NCBI RefSeq assembly: GCF_004137085.1
Contig: NZ_QYBC01000023.1
Span: forward strand, 32,255-96,254
DNA: 64,000 nt
Direction of reading: 5' to 3'
Source of the DNA: Lichenibacterium ramalinae
Lineage (GTDB): Bacteria > Pseudomonadota > Alphaproteobacteria > Rhizobiales > Beijerinckiaceae
Shown: positions 52,551-63,300 of the stretch, in pieces
How the letters are laid out: each line of letters starts with the position of its first letter
Numbering within the stretch: position 1 is the stretch's first letter
The notes under the pieces: model-generated
Told to the model about the DNA's origin: nothing
Databases searched by the model: none
What the model saw: only the letters and a program-made list of their open reading frames with translations
Program-made: the position numbers and the translations under genes

Positions 52551-52584
52551 CGATCAGTCTGTGGTCGAGGACAGCTACGCGTCC

Positions 52585-53580
52585 TCAGGCGACTTGAGAC
52601 GCTTTCGCGCCTACCCGCTCCGCGAGTTCGATGAGGACGCCGTCGCCTCGAAGGCGCCATGCGCCGTTTCCTTCGTGGATCGGCACGAGCACCTCGACCT
52701 CGTCCCTGGCCAGGGCGTTCCTCACGAGGCATACGCGATAGGTCGCCGCCCTGGCGCGCATGGTCGCGTACTCGTTCGGGCTGAGCTCGAAGTGCACGAC
52801 CTCACCCAGGTGGCCCTTCACCTCGAGCTGCAGCTCCTCTCCCTCCCTCGTCGCCGTCATGTCCCAGCCGACGTTGTCGCGATGCACGAAGCGCACCTCG
52901 TAGCCAAGGCTTCGGAAGTGCCGTCGGACGGCCTTCATGGAACGGTCCTCGATCGCCCGGATGAGGTCCTGGTCAGGGGGCATGCGGCCGCCCGGTCCGG
53001 CCGGCCGGCGTCCGCGGAGCGACCCAAGGTAGGTCCGAGCCTTCGCGGTCAGCGCGGCCGCGGCGGGGGTGGCGTCACCCCCATACCAGACGTTCGACTG
53101 GCCCGGGTAGCCGCGGCCGTCGACCGGCGCGTAGGGCACCGTCCAGTGTCTTTCGGCGGGCGCCAGGAGGAACGCGTCGTCCTCGTCGACCTCGCACAGG
53201 TACTCGATCGGATCGCCGCCTGAGGCGGGGTCGGGACGTCGTCGGTATGCTCGATGGAAGACGGTGGCACCGAGGTAACAGCCCACGATCACCTGCGGCG
53301 CTCCGGGGCCACTCCTGGCGAAGAAGCCGACGTCGACGCCCGGTAGTTCGTCGCCCTCCTCCCAGTCGCCACCCTCCCTCGCGGCGATCCGGCCAAGGTC
53401 GAGCCCGGCGAAGTACCTCGACATGACGTAACCGAAGCACCTGCCTCCCACCGGCGCGAAGTTCCACATCTCGCCGCCAGTGCCGTTCTCGACCACGTGG
53501 GATCCACCCCCGACAATCGGCGCTGGCCCGTCGTAGGCGTCCATCCAACCCACGCGGAACAGCAGAAGCGGCGCAGTCAT
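52585..53580 (-). CDS. DUF3883 domain protein (putative nuclease)
   Basis: A 331-aa protein. Residues 5-110 (FRVGWMDAYDGP, NFAPVGGRCFGYVM, GVDVGFFARSG, VIVGCYLGATVFHR) form an N-terminal domain often found with DUF3883. Residues 215-310 are the DUF3883 core, a PD-(D/E)XK-like fold: NVGWDMTATREGEELQLEVK gives D...E-x-K, then FELSPNEYATM. Such proteins are frequent in defence islands. ATG at 53580 has GGGAGG upstream; a much longer frame upstream is low-complexity and unlikely. It is divergent from the druH gene and could be an accessory part or a separate system. Confidence 0.8.
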   Translation of the reverse strand: MTAPLLLFRVGWMDAYDGPAPIVGGGSHVVENGTGGEMWNFAPVGGRCFGYVMSRYFAGLDLGRIAAREGGDWEEGDELPGVDVGFFARSGPGAPQVIVGCYLGATVFHRAYRRRPDPASGGDPIEYLCEVDEDDAFLLAPAERHWTVPYAPVDGRGYPGQSNVWYGGDATPAAAALTAKARTYLGSLRGRRPAGPGGRMPPDQDLIRAIEDRSMKAVRRHFRSLGYEVRFVHRDNVGWDMTATREGEELQLEVKGHLGEVVHFELSPNEYATMRARAATYRVCLVRNALARDEVEVLVPIHEGNGAWRLRGDGVLIELAERVGAKASQVA

Positions 53581-53887
53581 TACGTGTCCTCCCATCCCCG
53601 CCCCGAGACGGGGGCTTGCGGCTTTGGTTGCACGTCTACGATGCGTCCACAACCGACACGGGGACCCACCCTGTCGTTGAACGACTGGGTGAACGGACGC
53701 GTCAAGCTCGTCCAAGCGGCGCCCCGATCGGCGCTCGGCAAGGGTCCGTAAGTCATGTCGACCGGTATCGCTGCACGACGAGGGTTCACCTGAGGACGGC
53801 CCATGAACCGAGACGTGTCGAACATTGCGTCGCCGCCGTGCCGGTGCAATCCTGCGGCGAAGCGGGCGAATCAATGACGGGGGGCTC
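53581..53887. other. divergent intergenic region before druH
   Basis: About 307 bases between the DUF3883 gene (minus) and druH (plus). It should hold both promoters. I see no coding pattern or strong repeat. Confidence 0.45.
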
Positions 53888-56800
53888 ATGGGCGGGGTCA
53901 TCACGGGATCGACGGTGCGACCCTCGTCCGCGCGCAACCTCAACGTGGCCAGCCTCCCTGCCCTCGAGCGGATCCTCCAACAAGCCGGCGACGACGTCGT
54001 GTTGCTCCAGGATGTCGTGGACGCCCTGAAGCGTCGTGACGACGACGCCGGGATCGAGCTGTGGATGAGGGCGGCCGCCAGGCTGGCCGCCGCCAGAAGG
54101 GCCGGAGCGGTGGACACCAGGGATCCCCTCGGGCCCTTCCTGGCGGCGCGCAAGCTCGTCCGCCCCGACGGCCGTGCCCTCCACCTGCATCGGGCGACGC
54201 AGTCCGAGGTCGACGCCATGCGGGCGCACCTCGTCGGAGCCCGCAAGCTCGGTCGTCTCGAGGAGCTGCGGGATCGGGACGCGGCGATCTTCGTGCTGTT
54301 CGGGGCGGAGTGGTTCAGGCGAAGCTTCGCCGGCGGCGTGGCGAGGTGGGCCGACCTGACCGCCCCGATCGGGACGTTGCCGAGCCAGGTCGCCAGGCAG
54401 CTCACGGACAGGGGCCTCCGTTGGTGGAAGCTGCCGGTGCGCAACCACACTGGCGACAACGAATGGCTGCTGACCATCCGGCTAGAGGGGGGCTTCCCCT
54501 CGCGGCTCCTCGAGACGCAGGAGCGCGGGTGGTTGGTCGGGCACCTGCGCCGGCTCATCGCCAGGTTCTCGGCGAGCTCGGTCGACCTTGCCGACGCAGT
54601 CTCGATGGCGTCCGAGGACGTGACCGTGCCCCCGATGTTCAGGCAGAGGGACTTCGCCGCGCTCTGCACCGGGCTCGCGGTCGCGATCGTGAGGCTCCGG
54701 ACCGAGCACGGGCCCGACGCGGCCGCCGCAGGGGTGCCGCGACTGTCCGCTTGGCTGGACGCGTGCCAAGCCGGGTGGAAGGAGGCGCTCGGCATCGAGG
54801 GCGAAGGCGCCTCGCGGCTCGTGGACGACCTGGTCAGCGAGAGCCTGCAGAGGCTCGGTGGCGACGCGGCCCGGTGCAAGCGCCTCCTCGTGCGATCTGG
54901 TGACGCCTGGCGCCCCGCCCTGCTCCTCGGTGTGGACGGCGAGCCCGTGCTGCCGCGGAGTGTCAAGAAGGGCGTCTCGCGCCTGTACGGCCATCCCAGC
55001 GGCGCCTTGGCGGACCACCTCGCCGGGCAGGTGTGCGTCATCGAGCCGTCCGACGACGACGGACCCTGGCTCTGCCGCGCGCGGCGGGGCGCGCCACGGG
55101 GCCCGATCCTCGGCTTCCCCTTCGCGGCGGCGGCGTCCTTGGAGCTGCGCACCGACGCCGATTCTGTCGCGGTCGTGACCTGGGCCGCCGGCGACCCTAT
55201 CAGGGGCGAGGTGCTGACCTTCGTCGGCGGCGAGGACGCTGGCGAGGATCCGGGCACCCTGACGCTCGTGGCGGCCGGCTCGTGCCGCAACCGCCGAGCG
55301 ACACTGTACACGCGGGCGCCGAGCGGGTTCGAGGCAGTCGATCCCGTGCGCGGCGATCGCCTCGAGCCGATCTGGAGCGGCGACGGCTTCCGGTTGTTCC
55401 GCTTGACCGCCGCCACGCATGTCGGGCCGGCCGGCGGCGACCTGTTCTACAGGGTCCAGCCGGGCGCCGAGACCGACCAGGCGGACCACCTCACGATCGG
55501 TGGTGCGGACGCCCGGAAGGTCCGCGGCGTCACCACGCCGAACGGAGACCCGATCTTCGAGGGCCCGCCTGAGGTGATGGCCCACGTCGGCGGGGTCGGG
55601 ACGAGCCACGTCGACGACGTGCGTTGGCGCCCGGTCGGCGAGGCGCGCTGGCGCGACTTGGCCGGCCGACGACCGGGTGCCGGCATCGTCGAGGTGGACT
55701 GGGTCGACCGATCAAGCCGGGCTACGAAGGACCGCCGTCGCGTGGCGGTCCTGCCCGAGGGCACGACGTTGCGCCGGCACAGCCTCAGGAACGGCGGCGC
55801 CACCTTCACCCTGTCAGGGGTGGGTGGCTGGTCGATCGAGGCTGCCCCGGGTTCCAGGGTGCAACTCACCGAGGCGCGGGACGTCCCCGGCGGTCAATCC
55901 TGGAAGGTGGCGTGGCGCGGGCCCGCCGAGCGCGACGTGTCCCTCAGGTTCGTCGGCCCGAACGGCGCCGTCGTCGACGCGGTGGCCCAGTACCCCTTCG
56001 GCACGGGCTGCTTCCTCTGGCCGGACGGCACGGTGTGCAATGTGCCCATGGTCACGCTCGACGGCCTTCGCGGCCTGAGGGCGGTGTCGGACGGCGGAAG
56101 CGTGCTCTCGATCGAGACGCACGGGCCGGGGCTGCGGGCCTTCCATCGCCAAGCCTTCCACGACGAGCTGCCGCTGTGGTCGTTGCGCGACACGGTCTCC
56201 TCGCTGCTGGCCGAGGCGGGCGACCTCGACAGCGAGGCCTGGGTAGAGTTCGAGCCGAGCGGCGCGAAGCTACGGGTGGCGCGCTACGAGACACCCGAGC
56301 TCACCCCTGGTCCCCACACGCTCCGCATCCCGACCGTGACGAGGCCGGCCGGGACGAGCTTGTCGCTTCGATGGCGTTCGCTGGTCGACATGGGCGACGA
56401 GGGCGCGCGGGAGTTGTCGACCATCGACGACGCGACCGCGGCCGCCGGCTCGGTCGTGCCTGTGCCCGACGACCTGCCCGGCCCCGGGGTGGCCTACTTG
56501 GCCGAGGGCAACGTCGTCGTGAGCCGGCCGGTTCTGTCGGGCGGCGTGCACCCCGCCCCGAACGAGCTGTCGCCCCTGCGACGCGCCGTCCTCGTCGCGA
56601 ACCGACGAATGCGCGAATGGGCCTTCGAGGAGGCGTTCCGGGTCATCGACGAGGCCGTGCCCGGGAGCGAGGAGGACGTGGGGTGGCTGTTGCGCCACCT
56701 GGCGCTCCCCGACGCGCTGACGGCGTCGACGTTCCAGTCCCTGAACACCCTGGCGCACCATCCCGCGACGCTCGCCAGGCTAGCCGCCTCGGCCGCGAAG

Positions 56801-57385
56801 TCGAAGGACGCCGAACTTCGGGATCGGGTGTGGGGCTTGGAGCGCGAGCTCCCGTTTTTGTGGGTGCTGGTCGGCGTCAGGGACTGGGTATCGGCCTTCG
56901 CCACCCTTCGCGCCGCCGCACGGTCGCAGTTCCTGGGCCTCGTGCCGGAGCAGATGGCCGACGAGCTGTCGGGGGAGATCGTCCGCGACGCGGCCGAGAA
57001 GGTCGCGGCCTACGACGAGACATTGCGCATGACGTTCCGCCTGACTGGCCTCGTCGCGGCCGCCCCGGCGATGCCGCGCGCCGGACGGGCGGTGGCCGAG
57101 GAACACGTTCGTCGTGGCACCGGCAACTCGGGCGAGGGTGTCGTCGGGTCGTGCTTCGGGGGCCCCCAGATCCAGGCCGTCCTGCGGTCGTCGTATGCGT
57201 GGATCTATGGCTTCCACGAGAGCCACCACGAGGCGCTCGAGGCGCCGGTCGTCGCCGCCCTCGTGGCCGGTGGCCGCCTGCTTGGGCTCGACGGAAGGCA
57301 ACGCCTTCGGATTCGGCGCAGCGTGGCCGAGGATCCCCAGCACTTCGCCGAGAGCTACGCCGCCACTATCCGTTCCATTGCCTGA
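53888..57385 (+). CDS. druH: Druantia type III protein DruH (STY4851/ECs_5259 family)
   Basis: A 1165-aa soluble protein with no obvious enzyme motif. Its size, its position directly before a 2030-aa DUF1998 helicase gene and its overall character match the STY4851/ECs_5259 family, which I take to be DruH of Druantia type III anti-phage systems. The middle (residues about 350-850) is strand-rich (FPFAAAASLELRTDADSV, DVSLRFVGPNGAVVDAVA), suggesting several beta domains; the C-terminal 250 residues are helical. ATG at 53888 has a G-rich site (GGGGGG) 9 bases upstream. The stop lies 10 bases before druE. Confidence 0.78.
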   Translation: MGGVITGSTVRPSSARNLNVASLPALERILQQAGDDVVLLQDVVDALKRRDDDAGIELWMRAAARLAAARRAGAVDTRDPLGPFLAARKLVRPDGRALHLHRATQSEVDAMRAHLVGARKLGRLEELRDRDAAIFVLFGAEWFRRSFAGGVARWADLTAPIGTLPSQVARQLTDRGLRWWKLPVRNHTGDNEWLLTIRLEGGFPSRLLETQERGWLVGHLRRLIARFSASSVDLADAVSMASEDVTVPPMFRQRDFAALCTGLAVAIVRLRTEHGPDAAAAGVPRLSAWLDACQAGWKEALGIEGEGASRLVDDLVSESLQRLGGDAARCKRLLVRSGDAWRPALLLGVDGEPVLPRSVKKGVSRLYGHPSGALADHLAGQVCVIEPSDDDGPWLCRARRGAPRGPILGFPFAAAASLELRTDADSVAVVTWAAGDPIRGEVLTFVGGEDAGEDPGTLTLVAAGSCRNRRATLYTRAPSGFEAVDPVRGDRLEPIWSGDGFRLFRLTAATHVGPAGGDLFYRVQPGAETDQADHLTIGGADARKVRGVTTPNGDPIFEGPPEVMAHVGGVGTSHVDDVRWRPVGEARWRDLAGRRPGAGIVEVDWVDRSSRATKDRRRVAVLPEGTTLRRHSLRNGGATFTLSGVGGWSIEAAPGSRVQLTEARDVPGGQSWKVAWRGPAERDVSLRFVGPNGAVVDAVAQYPFGTGCFLWPDGTVCNVPMVTLDGLRGLRAVSDGGSVLSIETHGPGLRAFHRQAFHDELPLWSLRDTVSSLLAEAGDLDSEAWVEFEPSGAKLRVARYETPELTPGPHTLRIPTVTRPAGTSLSLRWRSLVDMGDEGARELSTIDDATAAAGSVVPVPDDLPGPGVAYLAEGNVVVSRPVLSGGVHPAPNELSPLRRAVLVANRRMREWAFEEAFRVIDEAVPGSEEDVGWLLRHLALPDALTASTFQSLNTLAHHPATLARLAASAAKSKDAELRDRVWGLERELPFLWVLVGVRDWVSAFATLRAAARSQFLGLVPEQMADELSGEIVRDAAEKVAAYDETLRMTFRLTGLVAAAPAMPRAGRAVAEEHVRRGTGNSGEGVVGSCFGGPQIQAVLRSSYAWIYGFHESHHEALEAPVVAALVAGGRLLGLDGRQRLRIRRSVAEDPQHFAESYAATIRSIA

Positions 57386-57395
57386 GCCGTCCAGA

Positions 57396-60300
57396 ATGAA
57401 CGCCTTGAACCCGTTGCGCACCTTCGACGAGATCCGGACGCGGTCCGCCGGCGCCGTCGTCAGCCAAGCTGGGCTCAACCACGAGGGCCTGTCGGCCGAG
57501 ATCCGGCGGAAACTGTCGTCGACGGAGGCGGCGGAGGGCGGCCTCCTGCAGGAGCCTGTCGTCGAGGGCGCCCCGGGGTACGTCAGGGACGATGCCACCC
57601 TGCAGGACATGTCCGGGACGCTGTTGCACCCGGACACCGTCGCCGCGCTCGACGGCGGCGAAGGCGGGCGGAAGGGGCGATACCGCTTCCGCAGGACGTG
57701 GCGTCCCTTCGCCCACCAAGTCGCCGCCTGGCACAAGCTGGCCGAGCCCGAGGCGAACTCGGTGCTCGTCACGAGTGGCACCGGCTCCGGGAAGACCGAG
57801 TGCTTCCTGGTGCCGATAATCGACGACCTCGTCCGCCAGTCGCGAAGCGGTCCCCTGGACGAGGGCGTCCAGGCCATCGTCCTCTACCCGTTGAACGCCC
57901 TGATCGCGAGCCAGGAGGAGCGCCTGCGAGACTGGACGGCGCCGTTCGACGGCCGCGTCCGGTTCGCGCTCTACAACGGCCTCTTGCCCAACGAGGTAGG
58001 CGCGCGAGAGGCGCAGGCGCGGCCCGAGACGGTGCCCGACAGGGCCTCGCTGAGGCGTTCGCCGCCGCCCATCCTGGTCACCAACGTGACCATGCTCGAG
58101 TACATGCTCCTCCGTCCCGAGGACGCCCCGATCCTGCGCAAGTCGGCGGGCAAGCTCCGCTACGTCGTCCTCGACGAGGCCCACAGCTACATCGGCGCCA
58201 GGGCGGCCGAGATCGCGCTGTTGCTGCGCCGCGTCTGCCTCGCCTTCGGCACGGACCCCAAGGATGTTCGCTTCGTCGCGACCTCGGCCACCATCGGCGG
58301 CCCGGACGCCTCCGCCGACCTGGCACGCTTCCTGGCTGACGTGTCGGGTGCTCCGACCGACCGCGTCAGCGTGATCAAGGGCGAGCCCCACTGGCCGAAG
58401 CTGCCGCCCATGACCAGGGCCGGGTCCCTCGACGAGGACCTCATGATCGGCGGCGATCCGGGGGCGCTCTACGACCTGCTCTCGGCCCACCGCGTCGTGA
58501 GGCCGTTGTTGGAGAGGCTCCGCGCCGGCGCGGTCACCATGTCGGAGGTCGCCGCCGTCGCGGCGAAGGCGGAGGTCACGCCGGCGGCCCTCGCCCAGGG
58601 CCTGTCGAGGGCTCGCGACAAGGACGACGTCGGGCTGTCGCCGCTGCGGATCCACGCCTTCCACCGAGCGGTCGCCGGCCTCTGGAGCTGCATCGACCCG
58701 GGTTGCACGGGACCGAGGCCGGCCCAGTGGCCGTTCGGCGCCTTGCAGGGCGACGACGTCGACAGGTGCCGGTTTTGCGGCGGGCACCCCTTCGAGGTGG
58801 TCGCATGCAACGCCTGCGGCGAACCCTACCTTAAGGTGGTCGAGCTCGAGGACGGCTCGCTGACGAGGTCGCGGCAAGGCAGGGTCGACGACGACTTCGC
58901 CGCGGATGCCGAGGCCACCGGCGACGCCGGCGGGGGAGAGCTGGACGACGACGACGCGGGGAACCACGACACGGACGACCGTGACCCCATCCGCCTCATC
59001 CTCTGGAGACCGCTGGCCGGGACGTGGCCCCTGCACGTCGACGTCAAGCATGCCCGGGCCTGCGGCTCCCCCTCCCCTGACCTGACGACGTTCCGTTGCG
59101 TGTCGGACGAGCACACGGACCGCTGCGTCGCCTGCGGGACGCGGCAGAAGCCGGGGTCGACGGAGGTGATCAGGCCCTTCCGCTTCGGCGCCCCCTTCCT
59201 GCTCGGCAACCTCGTGCCCGAGTTGCTGCAGGGGACGGCCGCGGCCGAGCACGACGGTCCAAGAGACCGCCTGCCGCCACTCGAAGGGCGGCAGCTGCTG
59301 TCGTTCACCGACAGCCGGCAGGGAACAGCCCGCATCTCGGCAAAGTTGCAGATCGGCGCGGAGCGCAACTTCGTGCGGTCGTTCGTGTACCACGCCGTCC
59401 AGGACGCCTTGCTGCGATCCCCGGACACCTCGAAGTTCGACGAGCAGATAGCGAAGTTCGAGGGGCTGATCTCGGCTCATCCCGGCCTCGACCTGGGCCT
59501 CGACGGGGTACTGGCGACGGCCCGCGCCGACCGGGCGGCCAAGCTCAGGGAGGCCGCCTCGGGCCTGGCCTGGCCGACCATGGTCCAGCGCCTGGCGGAA
59601 CGCGAAGAGATCGGGGTCTGGCTGCGCGAGCTCTGGTCGCGGCGCGACCCGGAGCGCTTCGGCAACCCGACCGTGCTAGCGAACTTCCTGCTCCTGCGAG
59701 AGCTATCGCGCCGGCCGAAGCAGGCGAACTCGATCGAGACCATGGGCCTTGCCCGCCTGCGCTTCGACGCGATCGACGCGGCGGTGCCGCCGAAGGCGTT
59801 CCGCGACCTCGGTGGCGGCGACCCGGACTGGAGGGACTACCTGGACATCCTTCAGACGCACGTGGTGCGTGGCAACTCCGCGGTTCGCATGGACTGGAAC
59901 GACAGGAGGTGGATCGACCACAAGACCCTCCTCAAGAGACTGGTGAAGAAGGCCGACGCCGAGCCCGTGAGGGGACAGTACCGCTGGCCCTCCGTGCCGC
60001 AGGGGGACAGGCCGCTCGGCAATCCGTCGCGCGCCGTCTGGCTGCTCCTCAAGGGCCTCGTCCTCGACCCCCGCGACCCGATGGTCAGGGTCGCCCTGCA
60101 GGAGTGCCTCGACGCCGCCTGGACCGCCATGAGGTCGATCCTGTCGCCGCCGGGCGCCGTCGACCACGCCCTGGACTTCACCACGGCCAACGTGGGCCCG
60201 GTGACGCGGGCCGACGTGTGCCCCGTCACCCGGAGGGTGCTCGACGCCAGCTTCCGTGGGCTGACCCCCTACGACGACCCCGACCCGGCCTCGGAAGCGC

Positions 60301-63300
60301 GGAAGGTCACCACGTTCGAGATGCCCAGGCATCCGGCGCCCTTCCTCGGCGTGACCGATGACGAGGACCGTGACGTGGCGCGAGCGAAGGTCGCGGCGTG
60401 GCTCGCGGACGACCCGACGATCCGCGAACTGCGCGGACGTGGCGTGTGGAACAACCTGACCGACAAGACGGCGTCGTTCGCTGACTACTTCCGCTCGGCG
60501 GAGCACTCCGCCCAACAGGCGCCGAAACGCCTGAGGCACTACGAGGCGTTGTTCAAGGAGGGCAACATCAATGTGCTGAACTGCTCCACCACGATGGAGA
60601 TGGGCGTCGACATCGGCTCGGTCTCGCACGTGCTCATGACGAACGTGCCGCCCTCGATCGCGTCCTACCGCCAACGCGTCGGCCGAGCCGGTCGACGGAA
60701 CCAAGCCATGTCGATGGCCTTCACGTTCTGCAAGGACCGCCCGCTCGACCGGATGGCGTTCCTGGAACCGATCCGGTTCCTCGCCCGCACGATGCGTGCG
60801 CCGCGGGTGGCCCTGGACAGCACCATCATCGTCCAGCGACACGTGAACGCACTCCTCTTCTCCGCCTACGTTCATGGTCAGCAGACCAACGCCCTAAAGA
60901 CCCAGGCCGGGCCGTTCTTCGGCTGTCCGTCGGGCGCGGGCGCGATCGAGGACATCGACAACAACGGCGCCGCACTCTTCAGCGCCTTCGTGAGACTGCC
61001 GTCCACGCGCGCGGCGCTGGCGGCGCAGGTCGCCGCATTGACGAGGGGATCGGCCTTGGACCGCGACGCCGGCGTCTTCGATGCCGCCGCGAAGGGGATG
61101 GACGGGGTGCGCGAGGCGTTCGCCGCCGAGTGGCGGGCGCTTCAGGCGTCGCGGTCCAAGGGCAAGGCGGCCGCCGGGAGCGAGGCCGCCAACAAGGGGC
61201 TCGTCATCCGCCTCCGTCGCATGTGCGAGGACTACGTCCTCGGCGTGCTGTCCGGTCGCGGGTTCCTGCCGAGCCACGGCTTCCCGACCGGCGTCGTGCC
61301 GTTCGTGTGCCCGTTGGACGAGATCGAGGAGGAGCGGCCGGAGGACAGGAGCCGGAGGGCCAAGCCCTATCCGCAACGTCAGTTGGACGTGGCGATGCGC
61401 GAGTACGCGCCGGGCGCCGAGGTCGTGCTCGACGGGCTCGTGCACAAGTCGGCGGGCGTGACATTGAACTGGCGCAGGCCCGCGAGCGAGGACGGCGTCC
61501 GAGAGATCCAGAACCTTCTCTGGAGGTGGGACTGCAGGAGCTGCGGGGAGTCAGGCACCACCCGGACCATGGACGACGTGGAGGCGTGCAAGTCCTGCGG
61601 CGCGGCAGCCCCTGATCGGTTCGAGTATCTCCAGCCTGCAGGCTTCGCCGCGGACTGGCGGGACGACCCGCACGCGAACCCGGACGTGATCAGCTACGTG
61701 CCCCCCGAGGAGCCGCGCATAGGGTTGGGGGGCGCGCGATGGTCGCCTCTGGCCAACCCCGCACAGGGACGCCGGCGGGAGAACAGCGCCGGCACGGTGT
61801 TCCACTGTAGCTCGGGTCCCGGTCGCAAGGGATACGAGATCTGCCTCCATTGCGGTCGCGCGCAGGCCGAGGCCGGTGACCTGGAGCGGATCGCATGGGA
61901 CCACAAGCCACTCTTCGGCAAGGCTGACCGGAGCGACGCGTGCACGGGCAGCGACAGCCCGTTCGGCATCAAGAGGGAGCTGAGGCTCGGCTACGATGTC
62001 AGCACCGACGTGTTCGAGGTGCAGCCGAACGGCATCAGCACGAGGGGAAGTGGCCTCGCCTTCGCCGTCGCCCTTCGCGAGGCGCTGGCGCGGCGGCTCG
62101 GCATCGGCATGGAGGAGATGGGCGTCGCCGCGTCACGGCGTGACAAGGCCAGCGGAGGCCCGATCAGCTGCTTCGTCTTCGACAGGGCGGTGGGCGGCTC
62201 TGGCTTCTCCACCCAGGCGGGACCGCTCTTCGACGAGCTCCTGAGGGAGATGGCGTCGATCCTCGACTGCAAGGCCGAGGGTTGCGTAGGGGGGTGTCCG
62301 GCATGCGTCCTGTCGGGCGACCTCACCGACGACCAGGCCAGGATTCTCGACCGGGAAGGCGCGCTGGCGGTGACCCTCAGGCTCGCCGCGGAGGGGACGC
62401 CCGACGCCCAGGACCTCGCCGCGCCCGGCGCACGTCTGACGCCGGACGCCTTCGACGCCCTCCTCAGGGCGAGGACCTCGACGGCCACGCGCCTGGTCCT
62501 CCGGGTGTCATCCCCGCTCGACGTCGAGACGATGTCGGAATGGGGTGCCACGGCCCTGATCCGCAGGTGGACGGACACCGGCGGGACGGCGGTGGTGTCG
62601 GTGCTAGCCGACGCGTTGGCCTCGATGGGCGGCACCGCGAAGCTGGCGCTGCGCGACTGGTTGATGACCTGGGGAGCCGGTCTGGAGGAGAGCGCCGACG
62701 CGAAGTGCCCGAACGGGGCCTTGGTGCTGGCGGAGGTGGTCGGATCGGCCGGGAGCGTGGTCCTGGCGACGAGGGACGCCGCCCTACTCGGCGCCGGGCC
62801 GACTTGGGGCCGACCCGATGATACCTCGGTGGTGCAGTTCAACGCGGCGGAGGAGAAGCTGAGGGGCGTCCCTGTAGCGCTGGACCGACTGCAGCCGTCA
62901 TCAGGCGCGAAGATCAAGACGCTCGAGAACGAGCTGAACGGCAACCTCGGCACCTTCGGCAGACGCATGGTGCAGGTGATGAGAACCGCCCTGCGGGAGG
63001 CCGGGGTGGCGGACGGCGCCATCGCCAGCGTCACGTACTCCGACCGTTATCTCAACTCGCCGCTCACTGCGCGCATGGCGATAGAGACCCTGGCCGTCCT
63101 CACCGGCTCGGCCCCTGGCAAGTCTGTCAAGGCTCGGCTCGAGATGTCGTCACTCCGACCCAAGGACAAGTGGTCGACGGCCCTCGATGACGACTGGACC
63201 AAGGAGAACGACCGCCAAGAGGTCATGCTGCAGTATGCCGGGCGGCTCGGGCTGCAGCTGACCACGTGGCGCGGGAAGGTACCGCACGGACGCTGCATGG

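Noticed and set aside
52585..55416. A 943-codon frame extending the DUF3883 gene upstream through druH
   Set aside because: Only the last 331 codons have family likeness. The rest is antisense to druH and low in complexity.
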